The notes: generated by a model from the sequence alone, not told the origin. 64,000 nt of DNA from JBCBTD01 sp039818825 (GCA_039818825.1 JBCBTD010000011.1:29605-93604), one strand, 5' to 3'. Numbered from the stretch's first letter, positions 8,688-18,045 are shown. Translations and numbers: made by a program.

Positions 8688-9623
8688 TCAGGATCCGGCG
8701 TCGCGAGCTGCGTCGACCATCTCGAGCATCGACCAGATGCGCTCGAAGACGGCGCGCCCGCCGCCAGGGAACTCGTCGAACTTGCGGGTCTCGTCGAGCG
8801 CTTGGAGGACCGCCCGGCCCTCCGGCGTTTCGTGCATGCTGGTCAGAACCACGCGGAGCGCTGTGACGAGCGCGGGGTCGAGGTCGCGCCGACGGGTCAG
8901 GACCTGACGGGGCATCGGCGGCGTCTCGGCAATGACTCGGATGCGGTCGCCGATCCCGCGGAGTTCCGGCGCTTCGAGGTCGGCGTCCTTCATGACGCCC
9001 GCCGCAACGCGACCGGTCATGACCCAGCCGAGGGTCGTCTTGTCGCCGTGTGAGAAGACGTAGCCAACGTGGTCCTCGGGCACCGGCTCGTCGGTCGCTC
9101 GGAGCTCGACCATCGGCACGCTCTGTGCCGCGAAATGTGCGCGTGGCATGAAGTAGCCGGGCGTCGACTCGCGCTTCTTGAACGCGATCCGTTGGCCGGC
9201 AAGATCGTCGAGGGTCGCGGCGTCGCTGTCCGAGCGGACGTAGATGATCGTGCTGTACGCCGACACGCCTTCCTTCCAGCTACGCAGAAAGGGGGCGGCG
9301 TTGGCATCGCGGGCGATGACGGCGGTCAGCACCGGGCTGTCCAGATAGAGGTCCAACTCGCCGCGATCGAAGGCGCCGGCAATGCCGTTGATCGAGGTGT
9401 GGACGACGAGGCGAACCTCGTCGACGCCATGCTCCTTCAAGTGCTCGCTCAGATAGTCGCAGAGCGGGACGAAAATGGCCTTCTCGGCCTGAACGTCCTC
9501 TTCGACGCTACCGATCGTGAGGACGTCTGCTGCGGCCTCGACGGGCAGTGCCACGATCGCGGCAAGCGCCATGACGGCGACGGCGCTCGCGAGATGGCGA
9601 CGGCGGTCGATCGTGAGATGCAT
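8688..9623 (-). CDS. PhnD-like periplasmic phosphate/phosphonate-type binding protein
   Basis: 311 residues. The first 31 form a typical Sec signal peptide (basic start, hydrophobic core, Ala-rich cleavage region near VEAAAD). The mature protein begins LTIGSVEEDVQAEKAIFVPL and continues with the PhnD/SBP_bac family pattern, including GELDLYLDSP, RSDSDAATLDDL, KKRESTPGYFMPR and the late VLTSMHETPEGRAVLQ. No ABC permease or ATPase gene is nearby; the only partner is the c-di-GMP protein gene 29 bases downstream. That suggests a sensory rather than a transport role. The chosen ATG keeps the signal peptide at the N-terminus. The same frame runs much further upstream but there it overlaps the divergent SCO1 gene. 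Confidence 0.85.
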   Translation of the reverse strand: MHLTIDRRRHLASAVAVMALAAIVALPVEAAADVLTIGSVEEDVQAEKAIFVPLCDYLSEHLKEHGVDEVRLVVHTSINGIAGAFDRGELDLYLDSPVLTAVIARDANAAPFLRSWKEGVSAYSTIIYVRSDSDAATLDDLAGQRIAFKKRESTPGYFMPRAHFAAQSVPMVELRATDEPVPEDHVGYVFSHGDKTTLGWVMTGRVAAGVMKDADLEAPELRGIGDRIRVIAETPPMPRQVLTRRRDLDPALVTALRVVLTSMHETPEGRAVLQALDETRKFDEFPGGGRAVFERIWSMLEMVDAARDAGS

Positions 9624-9720
9624 CCGGCCTCTCCGGCGAAATGGCGGTGGCGCGTGCGCACCGTCCTCGAGCATCGTCGCCGGAAATACTTGCGGAGGGC
9701 TTAACCGCTCCGGCAGCATC

Positions 9721-9736
9721 GTCCGGTCGCCCGGAC
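9721..9736. promoter_or_regulatory. short inverted repeat between divergent genes
   Basis: GTCCGG, a four-base spacer and CCGGAC form a perfect 6-bp-arm inverted repeat. It lies in the 198-bp region between the divergent PhnD-like and SCO1 genes, a position where an operator could act on both. It is short and GC-rich, so chance is a serious alternative. Confidence 0.25.
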
Positions 9737-9821
9737 GAGGCGTCGTGTCGCGCCGCACGCGCGAGCGCTCGTCCCCACCTGACCGGTTCAGGGGCGGATC
9801 AGCCCGGTTCGGAGGTCGCTC

Positions 9822-10424
9822 ATGCAACGCCGCACGACACTTCGTTTGGTGCTTTGGGGATTGGTGGTGGTCGCCGCCGGTGCGGCCGGCATCGGCTGGT
9901 TCGTCACCGATCGCCAGGGCGAGCGCACGGTCGCCTCGACGGCTGCCGGACTGGTCGGCGGACCGTTCCGGCTGGTCGATCCGGCCGGCGAGGTCGTGTC
10001 GGACGAGAGCCTGCGCGGCCGACCCTTCGCGGTGTTTTTCGGCTTCACCCATTGTCCCGACGTGTGCCCGACGTCGCTTTGGGAAATGTCGACCTGGATC
10101 GACGCGCTCGGCGATGACGCCGAACGGCTGGGGTTCCTGTTCGTCACCGTCGACCCCGAGCGCGACACGCCCGAGGTCATGGGCGCTTATGTCGGCTCCT
10201 TCAGCGACCGGATCGTCGGCCTGACCGGCGACCGTGCATCTGTCGACGAGGTCATCAAAGGCTACCGCGTCTATGCTCGCAAGATTCCGCTCGAGGGCGA
10301 CGACTACACGATGGATCACAGCGCCATGGTGTATCTGATGGACGAGAACGGGGCGTACAGCAGCCACATCTCGTTCGGGACGCCGCCTGAGCGTGCCGTC
10401 GAGATGCTCCGGACGCTGCTCTGA
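9822..10424 (+). CDS. SCO1/SenC/PrrC-family copper chaperone
   Basis: 200 residues with one N-terminal membrane anchor (about 8-28) and a periplasmic thioredoxin-like domain. The copper ligands of the family are present: Cys78 and Cys82 in CPDVCP, and His166 in TMDHSAM. The VTVDPERDTP segment is also typical. SCO proteins deliver copper to the CuA site of cytochrome c oxidase or act as thiol reductants for it. No oxidase subunit genes are in the window, so this copy stands alone. The ATG follows GGAGGTCGCTC, with GGAGG about 6 bases upstream. Confidence 0.93.
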   Translation: MQRRTTLRLVLWGLVVVAAGAAGIGWFVTDRQGERTVASTAAGLVGGPFRLVDPAGEVVSDESLRGRPFAVFFGFTHCPDVCPTSLWEMSTWIDALGDDAERLGFLFVTVDPERDTPEVMGAYVGSFSDRIVGLTGDRASVDEVIKGYRVYARKIPLEGDDYTMDHSAMVYLMDENGAYSSHISFGTPPERAVEMLRTLL

Positions 10425-10524
10425 GCCGACCTACGTCGAGGTGACCGCGGCGGTACCGAAGTTCCACTTGTGTGATAGCTGAATTTGCGGTTTCGTAATC
10501 TTCCTGTTCGAGGGAGATGGCGGC

Positions 10525-12759
10525 GTGGCAGCTTCGGCGAGTGGTGCAAGCGCCGACGACACGGCCAATGGTGCCGCGGTGACGGACGAGATCCGCGCCC
10601 GGGACATCGACAAGCGGATCGCCGCGATCGATCGCTCGGCCGGTGAGGCGTGGCGTTCGCTCGTACTGCTGCTAGGCGTTTGTCTCGTCTTCCTGGCGAC
10701 GGTCATCGAGACCTCGCACCAGGACATCTTCTTGAACACGTCGAAGCCGTTGCCTCAGGTCGGCACGCGCTTGCCGCTCTTCGGCATCTACACCGTCGTG
10801 CCGATCGCCATCACGCTGCTACACGCGGTCGCGGTTTTTCAGGTCACCAGCGTCATTCGCCAGGTTCGCGCGCTGTGGCGTGCTGACGCCCGCGACGGTC
10901 AAATCGATCACCCTGCCGCGAGCCTACCGCCATCCCTCCTGGTGCAATGGGTCGTCTCCTGCACGCACGGCCGGGGGCTCGTCGGGGTGATGATGCCGGT
11001 AATGCTCGGTGCGTTGCTGTTCGTGATCGTGCTGTTGATTCCGCTGGGAACCTTGCTGGCGGCGCAGATCAGGTTCCTGCCGTACCATCTCGACTGGGTC
11101 ACCCAGGTTCAACGTACGCTCTTGATGGTCGACGTCGTGTTCGTGTTCCTGAGCGTGGTCTCGCTCGGCTTTCGCGGGATCGGGCCGACGCGCGGCGAGG
11201 CCGGTGTTCGCGTCGCCTTGCAGCCGGGTCTCTGGTGGTCCAGCGCGGCCACCGTCTTCTTGCTGGTCGCGTTCGTCTGGAGTGGGGCGGTCGCGACGAC
11301 GCCCCACAGCGCCGCCGAAGAGCTCAGCCTGCGGCTCGCCGGACCGGTCTTCGGCGCCATCCCGGTGCCGGACGAGGACGAGCGACCGCTACCGGCTTGG
11401 CAGACCTGTGACGCTTGGCGCGGATCGTGGATCCCGCCGCTGCCAACGTACTTCAAGGCCAAGGAAGTGATCCTGGGCTATGGCGGCGATGGGCGACCCG
11501 TCGACCGCCAGATGCTCTGCATCGTCCATCTGCTCACCGAGAATCCGGCGACGAGTCCGCTCTTCCTCCGGCGGAATCTGGTATTGCGCGAGGCCCGGTT
11601 CGCCGATGCGGTGCCACCGCAGGCGACCATCGAGCGCTTCGGCGAGCAGGAAGCCTGGCGCCAGGCCGCTGCATCGATCGCCGTACAGGGTCGCGATCTT
11701 CGCTACGCGGACCTCACCGGCGCCTATCTCCGCGGCGTCAATCTGCGCGGCACCAACCTGACCGGCGCCCGCCTCGAGTTCGCCCAGCTCGACTATGCCG
11801 ACTTGGGTGACATTCGGGCCGACTTGGTCGGCGGCTGCCCGGAAGGCAGCGAGCAGGCCGACGAGTGGCGCTTCGAAGGGGACGACTTTTGCCGGGTGCG
11901 GTTGGATCACGCGCGCCTCAGCGCGGCCAGCTTGGAGAACGTGAACTTCTGGAAGGCGCGTTTGGTTGGCGCCTCGCTCGAAGGCGCCTCGCTCTACGGC
12001 GCCAACCTGCGCTTCACCGATCTCACGGGCGCCAATCTGGAGAAGGCCAAGCTGGTCGGCGGCAACTTTTCCGGCGCGTTTTTGAATGGCGCCAATCTGC
12101 GGAACGCCGACCTCCGCGCCGCGTCGCTGTTCGACGTCGCGATGGACGGTGCGACGCTGGCTGGCGCGCGCCTGGATGCCGCGGACGTGCGCAACGCGCG
12201 AATCGTCCTGGCGGACCTACAAGAGGGCGCGCCGTCGTTCTTCGGTTCCGACATGCTCGGTGCCAAGATCGGGGTTGTGCACGCCGCCGGGCTGCCGGCA
12301 CCGGACGACACCTCGACGAGCCTCGACGAGAAGCTCGCGCAGATCGCACTCACCATCGAACTCTTCCAGCTACAGCCGCTGGTGGACGCCGAAGGGGGCC
12401 AGGATTCCGGTCGTCGTTGGGCGGTGTTCCATGGCCCACCGCTCGGTCGCCAGATCGCCGAGCACCGGGCCCAGATTGCGTGTGAGCCCGACACCCTGCC
12501 GGTCGCCTCGGCCGTGGCGCGGCTGATGCTGGCCGACATCGAGTTCGTCGGTCTCACCAGAGCCAACGCCGAGTACCACTACACCCTGGCGCAGCGCCTC
12601 CTCGCCAACGCGGACCGGTGCACGGGCGCGCAGAGCTTGAGTCCGGCGGAGACGGCCACGCTGCACCGTATCCGCCTGATCGCGGAGTCGTTGGGCGGTG
12701 CCACGGCGGTGTCGATCGAGCAGCTCAAACAGGCGCGCGGGTCCACCGTCAGCCAGTGA
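10525..12759 (+). CDS. membrane-anchored pentapeptide-repeat protein
   Basis: 744 residues. A short soluble start is followed by about five membrane helices between roughly residues 45 and 260. The rest is soluble, with tandem A(D/N)LxxA pentapeptide repeats from about residue 390 to 580 (for example LRYADLTGAYLRGVNLRG and NLRNADLRAASLF), interrupted by a non-repeat insert around 430-455. Pentapeptide repeats fold as a right-handed quadrilateral beta-helix used in protein contacts. The C-terminal 160 residues are not repetitive and may be helical. Start is GTG with GAGGGAG upstream. An overlapping ATG eight bases earlier is out of frame. Function is unknown; scaffold or membrane-associated sensor roles are possible. 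Confidence 0.85.
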   Translation: MAASASGASADDTANGAAVTDEIRARDIDKRIAAIDRSAGEAWRSLVLLLGVCLVFLATVIETSHQDIFLNTSKPLPQVGTRLPLFGIYTVVPIAITLLHAVAVFQVTSVIRQVRALWRADARDGQIDHPAASLPPSLLVQWVVSCTHGRGLVGVMMPVMLGALLFVIVLLIPLGTLLAAQIRFLPYHLDWVTQVQRTLLMVDVVFVFLSVVSLGFRGIGPTRGEAGVRVALQPGLWWSSAATVFLLVAFVWSGAVATTPHSAAEELSLRLAGPVFGAIPVPDEDERPLPAWQTCDAWRGSWIPPLPTYFKAKEVILGYGGDGRPVDRQMLCIVHLLTENPATSPLFLRRNLVLREARFADAVPPQATIERFGEQEAWRQAAASIAVQGRDLRYADLTGAYLRGVNLRGTNLTGARLEFAQLDYADLGDIRADLVGGCPEGSEQADEWRFEGDDFCRVRLDHARLSAASLENVNFWKARLVGASLEGASLYGANLRFTDLTGANLEKAKLVGGNFSGAFLNGANLRNADLRAASLFDVAMDGATLAGARLDAADVRNARIVLADLQEGAPSFFGSDMLGAKIGVVHAAGLPAPDDTSTSLDEKLAQIALTIELFQLQPLVDAEGGQDSGRRWAVFHGPPLGRQIAEHRAQIACEPDTLPVASAVARLMLADIEFVGLTRANAEYHYTLAQRLLANADRCTGAQSLSPAETATLHRIRLIAESLGGATAVSIEQLKQARGSTVSQ

Positions 12760-12910
12760 GCCCGAACGGCCGCACGACGTAGCCGCCGCATGGCACCTGC
12801 CGCAAGGGCGAAGCCGTCATGTCAAACTGACCCGCGGCCGGTCCGCGTCAGGGCTTGCGCTCGGCTCCGGTGTGGACTTAGGTCCGGCAACAGGCATTGG
12901 GGGGCTGCAG

Positions 12911-13423
12911 ATGCGGGTCGGTGACCTTCGTGAATTCGACGGTAGCGGTGCGTTGATCACCGTCTCCGGGGACATCACCGTTCGAGAAGCCGCCATCACC
13001 ATGAGCAAGGCCGCCATCGGTGCGGTCTTGATCATCGAGGACGGTCGGGTTCGCGGTATCTTCACCGAACGCGACATCATGACGAAGGTGGTCGGCCCGG
13101 AACTCGATCCGGCGACCACCAGGGTCGTCGACGTGATGACCGAGAACGTCCAGACCGCCAAGGTGACCGACGCGGCGATCGACTGCCTCGAACTGATGTC
13201 GACCGGCCGGTTCCGCCACGTGCCGGTGGTCGACGAGGAGGACCACCCGATCGGCATGTTGAGCCAGCGCGACTTCGTCGCCACGACCTTGCCCAAGGCG
13301 CTGGCACTGACCCGGCAAACGGCGCGCGCCACCGTGTCGAAGCGTTACCAGCCTTTCATGATTGTCGCGACGGTGCTCGCCTACACGATCGTCGTGGTGC
13401 TCGTGGTGCGCCTCTTCACCTGA
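12911..13423 (+). CDS. CBS-pair protein with C-terminal membrane anchor
   Basis: 170 residues. Two CBS motifs (about 12-70 and 76-130) form a Bateman module with the hallmark GIFTERDIM and GMLSQRDFV repeats. CBS pairs usually bind adenine nucleotides and report energy state. The last 25 residues are a single hydrophobic helix (FMIVATVLAYTIVVVLVV), so the module is tail-anchored, which is less common. The ATG used begins right at the domain. The frame continues upstream but shows no domain or ribosome-binding site. Confidence 0.85.
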   Translation: MRVGDLREFDGSGALITVSGDITVREAAITMSKAAIGAVLIIEDGRVRGIFTERDIMTKVVGPELDPATTRVVDVMTENVQTAKVTDAAIDCLELMSTGRFRHVPVVDEEDHPIGMLSQRDFVATTLPKALALTRQTARATVSKRYQPFMIVATVLAYTIVVVLVVRLFT

Positions 13424-13430
13424 ACGGTCG

Positions 13431-14249
13431 TCAAGAGCAGGGCCCTCCATAGTGAAGCCAGCCGGCGGCATGGCCGTCGCCGTCGACCACACGTTCGACC
13501 CGGCCGCAGCCGAGGACCGGTAGCGCGTCGCGTGCCGGGAGGAACCGAGGCTCGTTTTCGCCAGGCATGACGTCGTCGCCGCCGATGGTGTCGAAACGCT
13601 CCGGCGCGCCGCTGACGAGGTCGACCATACAGTCGGCGCGCTGCCCATCAGCCGCGAGCAACCGTGCGCCCATCCGGCCGTGGTTCATCGGCCAAGCGAG
13701 CGTCACCGCTTCGACCCCCAGCGGGCTCGTGCGCACGCAACGATCGATCCCCGAGGCGAGCTCCGGCCAGTAGCGGCTCCAATCCCCGACTGGCTTGGCC
13801 TGAGCGTCAGCAAGCGGGGCCGCTTCGACGTCCAGGCTCACCGTCGTTCGGCAACAGCCGGTGCCGATGGTGCCGTCGACGAGAACGGCCACTGCCAGCC
13901 GATCGAACGGCGGGCCGTCGGCCATGCTGTCGAGGCAGTGCTCGTTGCGGGTGGTGAGGACGAACCGACCGGCACCCTCGCTTTCGTCACCCGCGAAGAC
14001 CGCCCAGCCCGGCGGCAACCAGGTCAAGTCGTCGAGGCGGCCCTGGAACACTGCTTCCTCTCGCCCGGCCGCGCCGAGCCACGACACGAGGGCGGTGGTC
14101 CGGTTCACGGCGGCAGACCAGAACGGCTCGTTGCCGGTGCACTGGAGTTGGCGGAGCACCGGATCTTCAGAGGCGTGGACGTCGCTGGCCGCCGCCAGGG
14201 CAAGCAGGCCCGCAACTGCGGCCAGCCGACGTCGGGAGCGACCATTCAT
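13431..14249 (-). CDS. exported NEPFW-motif protein (COG3650-like)
   Basis: 272 residues with a clear signal peptide (MNGRSRRR, hydrophobic core, cleavage near DVHASED). The mature start carries LQCTGNEPFWSAAV, the NEPFW motif of COG3650-type envelope proteins of unknown function. Seven or more cysteines in the mature part suggest disulfides and a periplasmic location. The start codon overlaps the stop of the DUF2254 gene by four bases (ATGA), so both are translated from one mRNA. I assign no function. Confidence 0.8.
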   Translation of the reverse strand: MNGRSRRRLAAVAGLLALAAASDVHASEDPVLRQLQCTGNEPFWSAAVNRTTALVSWLGAAGREEAVFQGRLDDLTWLPPGWAVFAGDESEGAGRFVLTTRNEHCLDSMADGPPFDRLAVAVLVDGTIGTGCCRTTVSLDVEAAPLADAQAKPVGDWSRYWPELASGIDRCVRTSPLGVEAVTLAWPMNHGRMGARLLAADGQRADCMVDLVSGAPERFDTIGGDDVMPGENEPRFLPARDALPVLGCGRVERVVDGDGHAAGWLHYGGPCS

Positions 14250-15547
14250 CGTCCGCGTCCTTTCTCGTCGCCAAGGGACGGCTGCTCCGTACCTGCTGCC
14301 CTTGGGGCTGCGTGCGCCGTGGCCAGCTCTTCGAGATCGACGGCACTGGTCATCGCATCGTGTGCGCGCTCGAACGCGTCGTCCCGGAGCGCGCGCGCGG
14401 CCGGTCCGAACAGCTCCTCGTCGAGCGCCGCGAGGGCGGCAAGGCTCTTCTGCAATCTGACCGCGACCTCCAAACAGCCGGCCCCGTCGCGGGCGATCGG
14501 GCGGAACACGTCGGCGAGCAGGTCCTGCGCGTCGAGGTCGACGACGTGCAGGTTCGGGAACTCCGGCGCCGGGATGGCGCGTCCTACGGTATCGCCCCAG
14601 CCAGCTAGCACCCGGACCGCCGTGTCCACGACGTCGATGGCGGTGCCGGGATCGTTCACCGCCGGCGACAAAGCACGCGATGCGATTTCGGCCAGAACGA
14701 CGAGGCCGAACCGCGGGTCGTGGTCGAATTCCCGTTGGTTGGCGACGACGAACGCAGCGGTGATGGTGGCTCGTGCCGGGTCGGTCAGTGGGCCCGTGGC
14801 GATGACGACGGGACGGCCCGGATCGAGGTAGGCGCCCGGGCGGACGATCAGGAACAGCTCGGTGCCGATGGTCGTCGCGAGTTCGCCTAGTGCCGGTATG
14901 TCGATGCTCGTGACGTGGCCGAACCGGCCCAGCGTCACGCGATCGCCGATCGTCGGTACGGTCGCCGCAGGACGGCCGCCGCAGAAGCGGTCCTCGCCCA
15001 GGGTCGAGAAGGCGTTGGCGGTGACGCGCTCGACCGCATTGACGGCTTCGGCGACGCCGCCGATGTGCGAGAGCTTGTCGATCCAGGCGATCAGGGTGGT
15101 GATCACCAGACCGATCATAAGCACGGTCAGCGTCAACAGGACGACCGGGCTGCTGTCGTCGTAAAGGCCCGTCGAAAGGGCGATGATCCCCAAAAGGCTG
15201 AAGATCGATGCGCCGATGAACGTCGAGATTGCATTCTGCGCCGTCCGGTCGGCCGTCATCAGCGACCGCGCGCGCGGCGTCGCCGCCCCGGCGGCCGCCT
15301 GGATCGCCTGAACCATCGTTCCGAGCGAGAAGATCGCTACCGCCAACATGCTCGATGCGAGCATGCCGAAGACGTCGCGCAGCGTGTCGCGGTCGACCAG
15401 CGCCTGCAGCCCTTTGGGCATCAGCGGTTCGAGCAGCGGCGAGAGGAGTATGAACACCACCGCGACGAACGCGTAACAGGCGGGCAGAAACCACAAGCGG
15501 CGGCTGAGCCGCAGCGCGAGCTGCGCCGCCCGGGCAGCACCGCCCAT
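14246..15547 (-). CDS. DUF2254 family membrane protein
   Basis: 433 residues. Four membrane helices lie in the first 150 residues (near 19-40, 60-85, 112-128 and 134-155), followed by a soluble C-terminal domain with SRALSPAVNDPGTAIDVVD, characteristic of DUF2254. The family is widespread and uncharacterised; channel- or transporter-like roles have been proposed from topology only. It is coupled by a four-base overlap to the exported NEPFW protein downstream. Proline biosynthesis gene proB ends 26 bases upstream, so it could be the tail of the rplU-proB unit. Confidence 0.87.
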   Translation of the reverse strand: MGGAARAAQLALRLSRRLWFLPACYAFVAVVFILLSPLLEPLMPKGLQALVDRDTLRDVFGMLASSMLAVAIFSLGTMVQAIQAAAGAATPRARSLMTADRTAQNAISTFIGASIFSLLGIIALSTGLYDDSSPVVLLTLTVLMIGLVITTLIAWIDKLSHIGGVAEAVNAVERVTANAFSTLGEDRFCGGRPAATVPTIGDRVTLGRFGHVTSIDIPALGELATTIGTELFLIVRPGAYLDPGRPVVIATGPLTDPARATITAAFVVANQREFDHDPRFGLVVLAEIASRALSPAVNDPGTAIDVVDTAVRVLAGWGDTVGRAIPAPEFPNLHVVDLDAQDLLADVFRPIARDGAGCLEVAVRLQKSLAALAALDEELFGPAARALRDDAFERAHDAMTSAVDLEELATAHAAPRAAGTEQPSLGDEKGRGR

Positions 15548-15573
15548 GCGGCTCGACCCCTGCTGCTGCCGGC

Positions 15574-16686
15574 TCAGAGCAGCACCAAATGGTCGCGGTG
15601 GATGATCTCGTCACGGCCACGGTAGCCGAGGACGGCTTCGGTGGCGTCGCTCTTGAGACCGACGATCCGCCGGGCGTCGTCTGCGTCGTAGGCCGAAAGC
15701 CCCTTGGCGAGCGAGCGGCCGCTGCGGTCACGGACCAGCACGGCGTCGCCTCGGGCAAAGCTGCCGTCGACGGCGATCACGCCGGCGGGCAACAGCGAAC
15801 GCCCGGCTCGCAGCGCCGCGGCGGCGCCGTCGTCGATGGTCACGGCACCCGCCGGCGCGAGCGAGCCTGCGATCCAGTCCTTCTTCGCTCGGGTCGGCGT
15901 GGAGTGGGCGTGGAACAGGGTGTGTCGTGCGCCATCGGCGATCCGCTCCAACGCCCCGGGCGCCCGTCCGTCGCCGAGTATGACCCGGCAGCCGGCGCGG
16001 GTCGCCATCCGGGCGGCAGCGAGCTTCGACACCATGCCGCCGGTGCCGACGAGGCTGACGACGCCCGTCGCCATCGCTTCGATCGCCTCGTCGATCGCCG
16101 GCACTTCGGCGACGTGACGAGCCGTGGGATCGCGCCTGGGATCGGCGGTATGCAACCCGTCCACGTCCGACAGCAGCACCAGTGTGTCGGCCATGGCCAT
16201 GACCGCGACGCGTGCCGACAGGCGGTCGTTGTCGCCGAAGCGGATCTCGGTGGTCGCCACGGTGTCGTTCTCGTTGACCACCGGTACCGCGCCGACCCGC
16301 AGCAGCGTTTCCAGCGTGGCCCGGGCGTTGAGGTAGCGGCGCCGGTCTTCGGTATCGTCGGGCGTCAGCAACAATTGCGCACAACCAAGCCCGACGCTCT
16401 GGAGAGCGGCGCGATAGGCATGCGCGAGGGCGATCTGCCCGGCGGCGGCTGCAGCCTGCTTCTCTTCCAGGCGAAGCGTCCGGCTGTCGAGGCGGAGCAC
16501 GGCGCGGCCGAGAGCGATGGCCCCGGAGCTGACGAGTATCACGTCGCAACCCTGGGCTTCGAGCCGGGCCACGTCGGCGGCGAGCGCCGCCAGCCATTCG
16601 CCTCGGAGGTCGCCGTCGTCGTCGACCAACAGCGCCGAGCCGATCTTGACGACGACGCGCTGGCTTCTGCCGAAGAGGCCAGTCAT
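15574..16686 (-). CDS. proB: glutamate 5-kinase with PUA domain
   Basis: 370 residues, the standard length. The amino-acid-kinase domain (about 1-255) has VVKIGSALL, VSSGAIALG, VVNENDTVA and FGDNDRLSARVA for ATP and glutamate. The C-terminal PUA domain (about 275-365) has the usual KDWIAGSLAPAG opening and ends in HRDHLVLL. It phosphorylates glutamate as the first, proline-inhibited step of proline synthesis. The start ATG overlaps the obgE stop by four bases, a common alphaproteobacterial arrangement. proA is not in the window. Confidence 0.97.
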   Translation of the reverse strand: MTGLFGRSQRVVVKIGSALLVDDDGDLRGEWLAALAADVARLEAQGCDVILVSSGAIALGRAVLRLDSRTLRLEEKQAAAAAGQIALAHAYRAALQSVGLGCAQLLLTPDDTEDRRRYLNARATLETLLRVGAVPVVNENDTVATTEIRFGDNDRLSARVAVMAMADTLVLLSDVDGLHTADPRRDPTARHVAEVPAIDEAIEAMATGVVSLVGTGGMVSKLAAARMATRAGCRVILGDGRAPGALERIADGARHTLFHAHSTPTRAKKDWIAGSLAPAGAVTIDDGAAAALRAGRSLLPAGVIAVDGSFARGDAVLVRDRSGRSLAKGLSAYDADDARRIVGLKSDATEAVLGYRGRDEIIHRDHLVLL

Positions 16687-17699
16687 GCGGCGGCGTTGGC
16701 GCGGCGTGCACGGGCCCGATCGACCTCGCCTTTGGCGGCGCGCAGAATGGTCTGCATGCCTTCGCCGCTGACCGCGGAGAGCCCGAACACCGGCCGCGCC
16801 GCGGTCTCTTCCAGGGTTGCGAGCCGTTCGGCACGGGTCGTTTCGTCGAGCGCGTCGATCTTCGACAGGCAAATCAGCTCGGGCTTGTCGACCAGCTCGT
16901 GGCCGTAGGCCGTCAGCTCGTGGCGGACCGTCCGGTAGGCGCCGGCAACGTCGTCCTCGGTGCCGTCGACCAGGTGGATCAGCACCGCGCAGCGCTCGAC
17001 GTGGCCGAGGAACCGGTCACCGAGGCCGACGCCCTCGTGTGCGCCCTCGATCAAGCCCGGAATGTCGGCGACGACGAACACGTCGTGGTCGATCTCGACG
17101 GTACCGAGCTGCGGATGCAGCGTGGTGAACGGGTAGTCGCCGATCTTCGGTTTGGCGTTGGAGCAGGCGGCAAGGAACGTCGATTTCCCCGCGTTGGGCA
17201 GGCCGACCAGCCCGCAGTCGCCCAGCAGTTTGAGGCGCAGCCAGACCCAGAGCTCCTCGCCCGGCCAGCCCGGATCGGCTCGCCGCGGCGCCCGGTTGGT
17301 CGAGGTCTTGTAGCGAGCATTGCCGAAGCCGCCGTCGCCGCCTTTTGCCAGCAGCACTGCTTCGTCCGGCTCGGTCAAGTCGAACAGCACGGTTTCGCGG
17401 TCGTCGGCGAGGATCTGGGTGCCGACTGGGACGGCGAGGGTCAGGGTCGTCCCGCTCTTGCCGGTGCGGTCGGAGCCCATGCCGTGCATGCCCCGCGGGG
17501 CTTTGAAGTGCTGCTTGTAGCGGAAGTCGATCAGCGTGTTGAGCGCGTTGTCGGCCCGAACCACGACGTCTCCGCCGCGCCCACCGTCACCGCCGTTGGG
17601 CCCGCCGTCGGGGATGAACTTTTCACGACGAAAGGCGATGCAGCCATTGCCGCCGTCGCCCGCCTTGATCCAGACTTTGGCTTCGTCGAGAAACCGCAT
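16683..17699 (-). CDS. obgE: Obg/CgtA GTPase
   Basis: 338 residues. The Gly-rich Obg fold (about 1-157; KAGDGGNG-type segments such as IKAGDGGNGCIAFRREKF) precedes a G domain with Walker A GLPNAGKST (about 168), switch and G3 region DIPGLIEGAHEGVGLGDRF, and G4 LSKID. It acts in late 50S ribosomal subunit assembly. The position after rplU-rpmA is the classic genomic context. The C-terminal extension is short, basic and Ala/Arg-rich. Confidence 0.97.
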   Translation of the reverse strand: MRFLDEAKVWIKAGDGGNGCIAFRREKFIPDGGPNGGDGGRGGDVVVRADNALNTLIDFRYKQHFKAPRGMHGMGSDRTGKSGTTLTLAVPVGTQILADDRETVLFDLTEPDEAVLLAKGGDGGFGNARYKTSTNRAPRRADPGWPGEELWVWLRLKLLGDCGLVGLPNAGKSTFLAACSNAKPKIGDYPFTTLHPQLGTVEIDHDVFVVADIPGLIEGAHEGVGLGDRFLGHVERCAVLIHLVDGTEDDVAGAYRTVRHELTAYGHELVDKPELICLSKIDALDETTRAERLATLEETAARPVFGLSAVSGEGMQTILRAAKGEVDRARARRANAAA

Positions 17700-17749
17700 C
17701 GCCCTGCTCCCGAATCACCGACCCGACCGGGCCAATGGTCGGGCAGGTG

Positions 17750-18019
17750 TTACTCCGCGGCGTCGACCACTGGAACTACGCCAACGAAGGTGCGTCCCTT
17801 GTAGCCCTTCTTGAATTGCACCTTGCCCTCGGTCAGGGCGAACAAGGTGAAATCGCGGCCGAGGCCGACGTTCGGGCCTGGGTGGAACTTGGTGCCGCGC
17901 TGGCGAACCAAAATGTTGCCGGGGATCACCGCCTCGCCACCGAACTTCTTCACGCCCAGCCGTTGACCCGGGCTGTCGCGACCGTTGCGCGAGCTGCCGC
18001 CTGCTTTCTTGTGCGCCAT
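17750..18019 (-). CDS. rpmA: 50S ribosomal protein L27
   Basis: 89 residues starting MAHKKAGGSSRNGRDS, the invariant N-terminus that reaches the peptidyl-transferase centre, followed by LGVKKFGGE and GNILVRQRGTKFHPG. A good GAGGAGCGATCC ribosome-binding sequence precedes the ATG. It lies 26 bases after rplU and 50 bases before obgE. Confidence 0.98.
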   Translation of the reverse strand: MAHKKAGGSSRNGRDSPGQRLGVKKFGGEAVIPGNILVRQRGTKFHPGPNVGLGRDFTLFALTEGKVQFKKGYKGRTFVGVVPVVDAAE

Positions 18020-18045
18020 GGATCGCTCCTCGCCGCCAGCCGCCC

